Below, piece after piece: positions 1 through 4,649 of a stretch of 5,942 nucleotides of DNA. Location: assembly GCA_964394475.1 (NCBI GenBank), contig CAYMXZ010000218.1, positions 1 through 5,942 on the forward strand, written 5' to 3'. Each line of letters starts with the position of its first letter. Position 1 is the first letter of the stretch. The stretch is from RQOF01 sp964394475 (GTDB lineage Bacteria > Calditrichota > Calditrichia > RBG-13-44-9). A program made the position numbers and the translations under genes. The notes below the pieces were generated by a model. The model saw only the letters and a list, made by a program, of their open reading frames with translations, was not told the DNA's origin and made no database searches.

Positions 1-117
1 CTCTTATCCTCGTTGACGATACCTTCAAATGCGATAGAGGCTGATAAACTCAAGCAGGTTTATGAGGGAAAAGTTGTGGAAAGTCGCTTTAAAAATTTAC
101 CGACGGCGCCTCAGTAA
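1..117 (+). CDS. C-terminal tail of a truncated upstream ORF, unknown function (partial)
   Basis: Frame 1 is open from the left edge to TAA at 115-117 and gives 38 residues, ending in ...KNLPTAPQ. The beginning lies outside the window. The piece has a short hydrophobic start followed by a charged stretch (EADKLKQVYEGKVVESRFK). I recognise no domain. The next ORF, starting at 160, is in exactly the same frame, and the 14 codons between them (118-159) are open and read like ordinary protein (FNSQLAAELEFSGR). The TAA may therefore be a nonsense change inside one longer gene, CAA to TAA being the simplest route, rather than a true gene end. The stop is followed by T, a context usually linked to efficient termination, so readthrough is less likely than mutation or sequencing error. 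Confidence 0.5.
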   Translation, partial: LLSSLTIPSNAIEADKLKQVYEGKVVESRFKNLPTAPQ

Positions 118-159
118 TTCAATAGTCAACTGGCGGCGGAATTAGAATTTAGCGGTCGG

Positions 160-699
160 ATGAAAAAAATCACAGAGGAGAGTGCCACAATTCCCTCCGC
201 GACTGGCGGCGCGATTACCACGGGTTTCTTACCGGTGATGATTCAAATCCCGACCGGCGGGCAGGTCTATAGATTTGCGAAAACAATTATCAGACCCAAT
301 GATCCTCTCATGTTCAGAGTAGTTTACTCACGACTCTGGTTAAATAATTTATTAAAGTGGATACTGGTTTTGTTTTTCGCCATAATTTTTTATCTCAACC
401 GAAAACGTTTCATTCGAATCTGGAATTGGTTGAAAAAGCCGGTTGAAACCTGCAGATGGTGGTATCAAAAATATGAAAGCCAGATTAAAAAGATAAGCCA
501 TTCGATAATGACTCCTTTCATTTTGTTTGGATTAATTCTGATGTTCTGGTCGTTCTCTACTTTTTTAACCATGGTATCTTTGTTTTTCTGGTGGGTGAGT
601 GTGGTTTATCAGGTAAGGATCGCCTTAGATCGTCATAAAGGAAGAAAGGCAGGACAACCTGAATCTCCAATAACCTCCAGGCTGACCCCTGCCGAGTAA
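160..699 (+). CDS. Hypothetical membrane protein, probable 3' part of a larger interrupted gene
   Basis: This ORF encodes 179 residues if ATG 160 is used. Residues 1-58 are soluble and end in a beta-rich segment (TTGFLPVMIQIPTGGQVYRF, about 21-39). That segment looks like the end of an extracytoplasmic beta-sandwich just before a membrane anchor. A clear membrane helix spans about 60-80, followed by a basic, Trp-rich amphipathic stretch (RKRFIRIWNWLKK). A long hydrophobic block at about 117-150 is enough for one or two more helices, and the tail is hydrophilic and basic. No Shine-Dalgarno sequence precedes ATG 160; the preceding bases (TTTAGCGGTCGG) match poorly. The frame continues upstream to the TAA at 115-117 and then into the 1-117 ORF. 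I infer that this is the C-terminal anchor region of a longer surface or envelope protein split by a stop codon. Its function is not recognised. A strong terminator follows about 60 bases downstream, so the transcription unit ends here. Confidence 0.6.
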   Translation: MKKITEESATIPSATGGAITTGFLPVMIQIPTGGQVYRFAKTIIRPNDPLMFRVVYSRLWLNNLLKWILVLFFAIIFYLNRKRFIRIWNWLKKPVETCRWWYQKYESQIKKISHSIMTPFILFGLILMFWSFSTFLTMVSLFFWWVSVVYQVRIALDRHKGRKAGQPESPITSRLTPAE

Positions 700-757
700 T
701 TATGGCTAGGTAAAAAAATTCAGATTGATCTAAATGATCCAGTCAGTGGCCTGTTAG

Positions 758-785
758 TCCCGGAAAATTGTCTTCCGGGATTTTT
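758..785 (+). terminator. Rho-independent terminator after the membrane-protein gene
   Basis: A perfect 8-bp stem (TCCCGGAA at 758-765, TTCCGGGA at 773-780) encloses the 7-base loop AATTGTC and is followed at once by TTTTT at 781-785. This is a textbook intrinsic terminator on the plus strand, 59 bases after the stop codon at 699. The minus-strand reading has no T run next to the stem, so it is not bidirectional. Confidence 0.9.
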
Positions 786-1167
786 ATATGATGATAGAAT
801 ACGTATGAGTTTAATTTTTTGATTATTACATCTTTAATTCAGATGAATAACTGTAACATATTCACGGTCAGGTATAAGCAGAATTATCAGTTAAGATAAG
901 ACAACTTTTGTATATAAAAAATTGATTGAATGACCCTCTCGGGGAAATTGATTGTGATTTCTCGAATGATCGGTCTTTTCTTTCCTCAGTTCTGACTAAC
1001 AGTCTGGAAATAGTGAGGAGTTTTTAGAACATTATGTCAAAGTGTTTCCTGATTTCAATCATACCGCTTTCACGACTAATTTCATGATAGTTTTGACCTG
1101 TAAAATCTTGTTCTAATCTTCTACAAATTCATTATCTGCTTTTTCAGAAATCAGTTGCTTTTCTTGC
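786..1167. other. Intergenic region between the two convergent units; no firm gene
   Basis: About 380 bases lie between the plus-strand terminator and the arsM stop. They contain an exact 10-bp direct repeat AAATTGATTG at 919-928 and 945-954, with a small CCC-TCTC-GGG hairpin (934-943) between the copies. A branched hairpin with a T run follows at 984-1025. On the minus strand, about 1113-1165 reads KFTEQEKQLISEKADNEFVED before a stop. The neighbouring frame from 1128 down to a stop at 1024-1026 reads ICRRLEQDFTGQNYHEISRESG and so on. Joined by a frameshift, the two would form one plausible protein tail of about 50 residues. No start codon with a ribosome site is visible, so I call it at most a decayed remnant. 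Confidence 0.4.
984..1025 (+). terminator. Possible second hairpin terminator, or the 3' end of a small RNA
   Basis: CCTCA (984-988) pairs with TGAGG (1014-1018). Inside, TTC (990-992) pairs with GAA (1007-1009), and GACT (994-997) pairs with AGTC (1001-1004) around an AAC loop. AG and then TTTTT (1021-1025) follow. The stem is interrupted by unpaired bases, so it is weaker than the terminator at 758. No plus-strand gene lies directly upstream, so it either backs up the first terminator or ends a short untranslated transcript. Confidence 0.35.
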
Positions 1168-1974
1168 TCAGTGAATTTTAAAACCAGTGACCGTGATGCT
1201 GAATATGCCGATATTATCTTTTTGCATCTGATCAATTTCTTTGGAGTGTAAATATTTTTGAAGCATATTCTCTGGCAAACGTATTATTTTTTTCTTTTTT
1301 ATTTCAATTTTTATAAATCCGGCTTCTCTGATGGTGTCCAGATAATCATTCAGTTGCATGGCACCGGCCACACATCCGGTATACATTTCAGCTGATTTTT
1401 GAAGCGGCAAAGGTAAATTCCCCTGAATGACCATATCCGAAATGCAGAAACGACCGCCAGGTTTTAAGATGCGAAATATCTCCTGAAACGCCTTCTTCTT
1501 ATCCGGTACAAGATTGAGCACACAATTGCTGATAACAATATCAGCTGATTCTGAGCTTAAAGGAAGCGCTTCAATTTCTCCTGATTTGAATTCTACATTC
1601 GTGTATCCCAATTTGCGATTGTTTTCTTCAGCCTTTTGGATCATTTCCGGGGTTATATCTATTCCGATGACCTTTCCGGAGTCTCCCACTAAACGCCTGG
1701 CAATAAATACGTCATTACCTGCCCCGGAACCTAAATCTATTACAGTCTCTCCCGGTTGAATATTAGCAAATTCAGTGGGCAATCCACATCCCAATCCCAG
1801 ATCAGCTTCTGAAACATACCCATTGATTCCCTGATAGGAGTCACTAAATACCGTGTATTCTGCATCTGCCTGTGTTCCACAACAGCCGCAACATTCTTTA
1901 TTCCGATCAGCATTTTTGGCAATCTGTGAATATTTCTTTTTCACTAATTGTTTAATTTTTTTTGTATCATCCAT
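1168..1974 (-). CDS. arsM: Arsenite S-adenosylmethionine methyltransferase
   Basis: This is a cytoplasmic enzyme of 268 residues, the usual length for bacterial ArsM. It methylates arsenite using S-adenosylmethionine, giving methylated and possibly volatile arsenicals. The Rossmann-type SAM-binding motif VIDLGSGAGNDVF lies at 78-90, the acidic residue after the second strand (GIDIT) is at 104-108, and the later motif LKPGGRF is at 170-176. The three cysteines that hold As(III) in studied ArsM proteins have clear counterparts: Cys63 in GLGCGLP, Cys151 in SNCVLNL and Cys201 in TGCVAGA. The N-terminal pairs Cys28-Cys29 and Cys31-Cys32 are also typical of bacterial members. ATG 1974 is supported by AAGGAG at 1983-1988, 8 bases upstream. 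The gene sits 16 bases after the arsR frame and is surely cotranscribed with it. No efflux or reductase gene accompanies it here. Confidence 0.95.
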   Translation of the reverse strand: MDDTKKIKQLVKKKYSQIAKNADRNKECCGCCGTQADAEYTVFSDSYQGINGYVSEADLGLGCGLPTEFANIQPGETVIDLGSGAGNDVFIARRLVGDSGKVIGIDITPEMIQKAEENNRKLGYTNVEFKSGEIEALPLSSESADIVISNCVLNLVPDKKKAFQEIFRILKPGGRFCISDMVIQGNLPLPLQKSAEMYTGCVAGAMQLNDYLDTIREAGFIKIEIKKKKIIRLPENMLQKYLHSKEIDQMQKDNIGIFSITVTGFKIH

Positions 1975-1982
1975 TTTCCATT

Positions 1983-1988
1983 CTCCTT
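1983..1988 (-). promoter_or_regulatory. Ribosome binding site of arsM
   Basis: On the minus strand this reads AAGGAG, 8 bases before the ATG at 1974-1972. It begins only two bases after the restored arsR stop (TAA at 1993-1991), so translation of the two genes is tightly packed and could be coupled. If ribosomes stop early in the frameshifted arsR (stop at 2130-2128), any such coupling would be lost, although the site is strong enough to work alone. Confidence 0.8.
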
Positions 1989-1990
1989 TC

Positions 1991-2310
1991 TTAACAGCAG
2001 GTATTGATATGTGAAAAAAGCCTGTTTAATCCCTTTTTCGCTTCTGATACTATAAATTTATTTAAACAATAATAACAACGAGTTCCCTCGGTGGTGTCAT
2101 AAATCAAACCCGCTTTTTTCAATTCATTTACGTGTTGAGTAACCGTCGATTGAGCCAGGGCAGATGGTTTACAATTTCACTAACGATACATCTATTCTCA
2201 TCATTCAAAAGTTTCAATATTTTTATCCGGGCGGGATGCGCCAGTGCTCGCGCAAAGTTAGATAACAGTTGATCTTCTCGAGGAAAAAGATGTGATTTTG
2301 CTCCAGCCAT
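1991..2310 (-). pseudogene. arsR: ArsR/SmtB-family arsenic-responsive repressor, frameshifted
   Basis: ATG 2310 (GGAG at 2320-2317, spacing 6) opens a frame starting MAGAKSHLFPREDQLL and carrying the family signature LAHPARIKILKLL. After about residue 51 (VNHLP) that frame runs into non-family sequence and stops at 2128. Adding one C to the CCC at 2160-2158 restores LAQSTVTQHVNELKKAGLI, the recognition helix of the winged helix-turn-helix. The wing (EGTRCYYCLN) follows, and the frame runs to TAA at 1993-1991, about 106 residues, a normal ArsR length. Likely metal ligands are Cys41, Cys79, Cys82 and a vicinal Cys105-Cys106 at the very C-terminus; C-terminal pairs sense As(III) in some ArsR proteins. 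As written, the gene lacks its DNA-binding helix, so it would be inactive and arsM derepressed. The break sits in a homopolymer, so a sequencing or assembly error is an equally good explanation. Confidence 0.85.
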
Positions 2311-2330
2311 AAAATTCTCCAGAATGAATA

Positions 2331-2346
2331 ATCGTAAATATACGAT
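2331..2346 (-). promoter_or_regulatory. Probable ArsR operator in the arsRM promoter
   Basis: ATCGTA-AATA-TACGAT is a perfect inverted repeat with 6-bp arms and a 4-base centre. It lies 20 bases upstream of the arsR start, where autoregulated ArsR proteins bind. On the minus strand a TATATT inside it (2343-2338) could act as the -10 element, and TATTAT (2350-2345) overlaps it, so bound repressor would block RNA polymerase. No good -35 is visible. The half-site with its flank (TACGATAATA, 2341-2350) recurs exactly at 2561-2570. Confidence 0.55.
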
Positions 2347-2470
2347 AATAGTTGCGTAAATAAATTTTTATGATTATTACTTTAGCTCCGAAAAGATGTT
2401 ATGAAAATTGAATATTTACAAACTGATTTTTATAAAAACTAAAACATTTACCTAATTTGTTTTTTTGTGT

Positions 2471-2525
2471 ACCCTATCCCCTTACCCCTTTCCCTACCGG
2501 TAGGATAAGGGGGTGGGGTTAGGGT
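2471..2525. repeat. Long imperfect palindrome, C-rich then G-rich, with G-quadruplex motif
   Basis: The left arm (2471-2498) is made of C runs and the right arm (2499-2525) of matching G runs. They meet at the perfect 12-bp centre CCTACCGGTAGG (2493-2504), and the outer ends match as ACCCTA/TAGGGT. The arms pair over nearly their whole length with a few mismatches and a two-base bulge. On the minus strand the left arm reads as four G tracts (3, 4, 4 and 3 G) separated by AAA, TAA and ATA (2494-2472), a canonical quadruplex motif. The right arm on the plus strand has only three tracts of three or more G. No T run flanks it in a position expected for a terminator. It resembles a dispersed intergenic palindromic repeat, but only one copy is in view. 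Confidence 0.75.
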
Positions 2526-2843
2526 AAAATGACTATAAAAATCAATTATCAATGGACAGGTACGATAATACTCCTCATTCAATTTAAGGTTTAGATAAAA
2601 TGACTTCTAAATTTTGCATGTACTCCATTCTCTGTGAATATTGGTATGACCTTCCAATTTTTATGGGCTGAATCAATAATCATATAAATTTTTTATAAAA
2701 ATAAAAACCGATGGTAAAAAGACACCTGGAATTTATAATTTCTATAACCCGTTACTGGTGATTTGATATATTTGATATTGGTTGATGGCATTCTCTAATT
2801 TAAATTAATCCAATTTTGATAAAGACACCAACTCTTCTAAGTC

Positions 2844-2848
2844 GAGGA
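2844..2848 (+). promoter_or_regulatory. Ribosome binding site that sets the pgm start
   Basis: GAGGA lies 7 bases before ATG 2856. An in-frame TTG at 2850 would extend the protein by two residues, but it is only one base from this site and so cannot be the start it serves. The ATG also gives an N-terminus (MSVHHLAGKPA) that lines up with E. coli Pgm (MAIHNRAGQPA). Confidence 0.75.
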
Positions 2849-2855
2849 ATTGCTT

Positions 2856-4514
2856 ATGTCTGTACATCATCTGGCAGGAAAACCCGCTCCTGCTGACCTT
2901 CTGGCACATATCCCTCATTTAATGACGGGTTATTATGCTTATCGTCCGTCAAAGGATCTATCCCTACAACCGGTTGCCTTTGGAACTTCTGGACATCGCG
3001 GTTCTTCTTTAACGAAAAGTTTTAATGAAACACACATTCTGGCTATTTGCCAGTCTATCTGTGATTATCGAAAGAAAAAGGGAATAACGGGTCCACTCTT
3101 CCTGGGAAAGGATACGCATGCCCTGTCCGAAGCCGCTTTTATAACAGCCCTGGAAGTCCTGGCGGCGAATGGGATTCAGGTAATCATCCAGAAAGGATTT
3201 GGCTACACCCCAACGCCAGTCATCTCTCATGCTATTTTAACCTATAATAAAAAACGAAAATCTCATTTGGCTGATGGTATTGTAATTACTCCCTCTCATA
3301 ATCCTCCCGAGGATGGGGGAATAAAGTATAATCCGACCAATGGTGGACCGGCGGATACGGAAATTACCCGTCAGATAGAAGACAGGGCGAATCAGATTAT
3401 CGAAACCAATCTGAAAGCGGTGAAAAGAATACCCTATGAAAAGGCATTACAGTCATCGTCCGTTAAGCCATATGATTTTGTCAGACCCTATGTGCTCGAT
3501 CTCACGCAGGTGATTGATATGGAGATAATATCGGCGGCGAAGTTGAAACTGGGGGTGGATCCAATGGGTGGTTCAGGCCTCGAGTTTTGGGAGCCGATTG
3601 CCGAAACTTACCGTCTGAATATTTCTCTCGTGAATAAGCAGATTGATCCAACTTTTTCCTTCATGATGGTCGATCGAGATGGAAAAATTCGCATGGATTG
3701 TTCTTCACCATATGCGATGGCTGGACTGATTAGATTAAAGGATCAATTCGATATTGCTTTCGGTAACGATCCCGATTACGATCGGCATGGGATTGTCACG
3801 CGCAGTGTGGGGTTGATGAATCCCAATCACTATCTTTCGGTGGCAGTGTGGTATCTTTTTCAGCAACGACCGAAATGGGGCGAGCGCATAGCGGTGGGAA
3901 AAACACTGGTCTCCAGTACCATGATTGATCGGGTGGCGCGTTATCTGGGAAAAAATCTGGTAGAAGTGCCGGTGGGATTTAAGTGGTTTGTTGATGGGCT
4001 GTTAAGTGGTGATTTAGGATTTGCCGGTGAGGAGAGCGCCGGTGCCTCATTTTTGCGCATGGATGGGACAGTTTGGACCACTGATAAAGATGGATTCATT
4101 ATGGATTTACTGGCCGCTGAAATGACGGCGCGGATGGAGAAAGATCCGGGAGAAATTTATCGCGAGCTGGAAAATCTGTTTGGATCACCTTTTTATGAAC
4201 GTATTGATGCGCCCGCCAATGCTTCCCAGAAAAAGCTGCTCAGCAATTTATCTCCGGAAATGGTGCAGGCCGGCGAATTGGCCGGTGAAAAAATCACCAC
4301 CAAATTGACCCGGGCGCCGGGGAATAATGCTCCAATTGGTGGATTGAAAGTGATCACCGAAAATGGGTGGTTTGCCGCCCGTCCCTCTGGCACTGAGGAT
4401 GTCTATAAAATCTATGCAGAGAGTTTCAAAGGCCAAGACCACTTAAAAATGATTCAGGAAGAAGCTCAAACAATTATTCGTCAGGTATTCATGAAAGCAA
4501 AAAGGGAGAAATAG
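2856..4514 (+). CDS. pgm: Phosphoglucomutase, alpha-D-glucose-phosphate specific
   Basis: This cytoplasmic enzyme of 552 residues (E. coli Pgm has 546) interconverts glucose-1-phosphate and glucose-6-phosphate. It feeds glycogen and nucleotide-sugar synthesis in one direction and glycolysis in the other. All four alpha-D-phosphohexomutase signatures are intact. The N-terminal FGTSGHRG is at 42-49. The phosphoserine loop TPSHNPPEDGG is at 146-156, with catalytic Ser147. The Mg-binding DPDYDR places Asp305, Asp307 and Asp309. The sugar-binding GEESAGAS is at 391-398, and the phosphate-binding RPSGTED of domain 4 is at 509-515. The start at ATG 2856 is set by GAGGA at 2844-2848. The gene appears intact and is less A+T-rich than the ars unit upstream. 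Its left neighbour is divergent and its right neighbour lies 131 bases on, so it is probably transcribed alone or with partial readthrough. Confidence 0.97.
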   Translation: MSVHHLAGKPAPADLLAHIPHLMTGYYAYRPSKDLSLQPVAFGTSGHRGSSLTKSFNETHILAICQSICDYRKKKGITGPLFLGKDTHALSEAAFITALEVLAANGIQVIIQKGFGYTPTPVISHAILTYNKKRKSHLADGIVITPSHNPPEDGGIKYNPTNGGPADTEITRQIEDRANQIIETNLKAVKRIPYEKALQSSSVKPYDFVRPYVLDLTQVIDMEIISAAKLKLGVDPMGGSGLEFWEPIAETYRLNISLVNKQIDPTFSFMMVDRDGKIRMDCSSPYAMAGLIRLKDQFDIAFGNDPDYDRHGIVTRSVGLMNPNHYLSVAVWYLFQQRPKWGERIAVGKTLVSSTMIDRVARYLGKNLVEVPVGFKWFVDGLLSGDLGFAGEESAGASFLRMDGTVWTTDKDGFIMDLLAAEMTARMEKDPGEIYRELENLFGSPFYERIDAPANASQKKLLSNLSPEMVQAGELAGEKITTKLTRAPGNNAPIGGLKVITENGWFAARPSGTEDVYKIYAESFKGQDHLKMIQEEAQTIIRQVFMKAKREK

Positions 4515-4558
4515 CTGTAATAAAATTCGAAACCTTTTATCCGTTGAACTTAAAAAAA

Positions 4559-4610
4559 TTAGAAAGATGATTTTTCACTGCAGAAAAAACTGGTAAAATT
4601 ATCATTCTAA
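4559..4610. promoter_or_regulatory. Long A+T-rich hairpin in the pgm-MFS gap
   Basis: Bases 4559-4574 pair with 4610-4595 over 16 positions with one A-A mismatch and one G-U pair (TTAGAA...GATTTT against AAAATTATCATTCTAA). An inner CAG-AAAAAA-CTG hairpin caps it (4581-4592). The structure ends 3 bases before the GGAG at 4614-4617. On the minus strand the stem is followed by seven T (complement of 4558-4552), which looks like a terminator facing left, but no minus-strand gene is there to end. On the plus strand it could shape the 3' end of pgm mRNA or the leader of the MFS gene, or it could be a protein-binding palindrome. Confidence 0.55.
4572..4599 (+). promoter_or_regulatory. Candidate promoter of the MFS gene (extended -10)
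   Basis: TGG-TAAAAT (4591-4599) fits an extended -10 element, with TTTTCA (4572-4577) 16 bases upstream as a weak -35. It lies within the hairpin described for 4559-4610, so anything that binds or folds that palindrome would affect initiation. A start about 7 bases downstream would leave a leader of about 40 bases carrying the small ORF at 4626. The call is from sequence match only. Confidence 0.35.
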
Positions 4611-4625
4611 ATTGGAGCAAATAGA

Positions 4626-4649
4626 ATGAAGAATGTGAGGTGCAAATGA
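4626..4649 (+). CDS. Possible seven-residue upstream ORF overlapping the MFS start
   Basis: ATG 4626 has its own well-placed GGAG (4614-4617, spacing 8) and encodes MKNVRCK before TGA at 4647-4649. Its stop overlaps the MFS initiation codon as ATGA, the classic arrangement for translational coupling. GAGG at 4637-4640 inside the small ORF serves the MFS ATG. It could be a leader peptide that delivers ribosomes to the transporter start, or a chance ORF. The peptide has no recognisable regulatory codon run. Confidence 0.3.
   Translation: MKNVRCK

Larger units (their letters stand above)
2347..2855. other. A+T-rich intergenic region between divergent arsR and pgm
   Basis: About 500 bases without a supported gene. 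It holds the long C-rich/G-rich hairpin at 2471-2525, a second copy of TACGATAATA at 2561-2570, and two copies of TAAAATGACT (2525-2534, 2596-2605). An exact 9-bp tandem repeat, ATTTGATAT twice, lies at 2761-2778. A weak promoter candidate for pgm is TTGATA (2772-2777) with TAATTT (2796-2801), spaced 18; it is only suggestive in such A+T-rich DNA. The ribosome site of pgm closes the region. Confidence 0.5.

Noticed and set aside
934..1020. CRISPR-like or tandem repeat array suggested by the repeated AAATTGATTG and small hairpins
   Set aside because: There are only two 10-bp copies and no regular repeat-spacer pattern or cas gene.
1514..1759. Open frame of 81 residues on the plus strand opposite arsM
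   Set aside because: It lies wholly antisense to an intact, well-supported arsM and has no recognisable domain.
1740..1922. Open frame of 60 residues on the minus strand inside arsM, different frame
   Set aside because: It is out of frame with the conserved ArsM N-terminus and overlaps it completely.
2591..2683. Minus-strand mini-ORF of 30 residues starting MIIDSAHKNWKVIP
   Set aside because: The composition is protein-like, but there is no ribosome site, a stop lies shortly upstream in frame and no family is recognised. It is too short to support.
2850..2855. TTG 2850 as the pgm start
   Set aside because: It is one base from the GAGGA site, whereas ATG 2856 is 7 bases away and matches the family N-terminus.
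3009..3230. Minus-strand open frame inside pgm
   Set aside because: It is antisense to the conserved phosphomutase region and its translation resembles no protein family.
4193..4442. Two overlapping minus-strand open frames inside the 3' part of pgm
   Set aside because: Both are antisense to the conserved RPSGTED region of pgm; neither has support.
4640..4645. GTG 4640 as the MFS start
   Set aside because: It overlaps the GAGG ribosome site itself; ATG 4646 is better placed.
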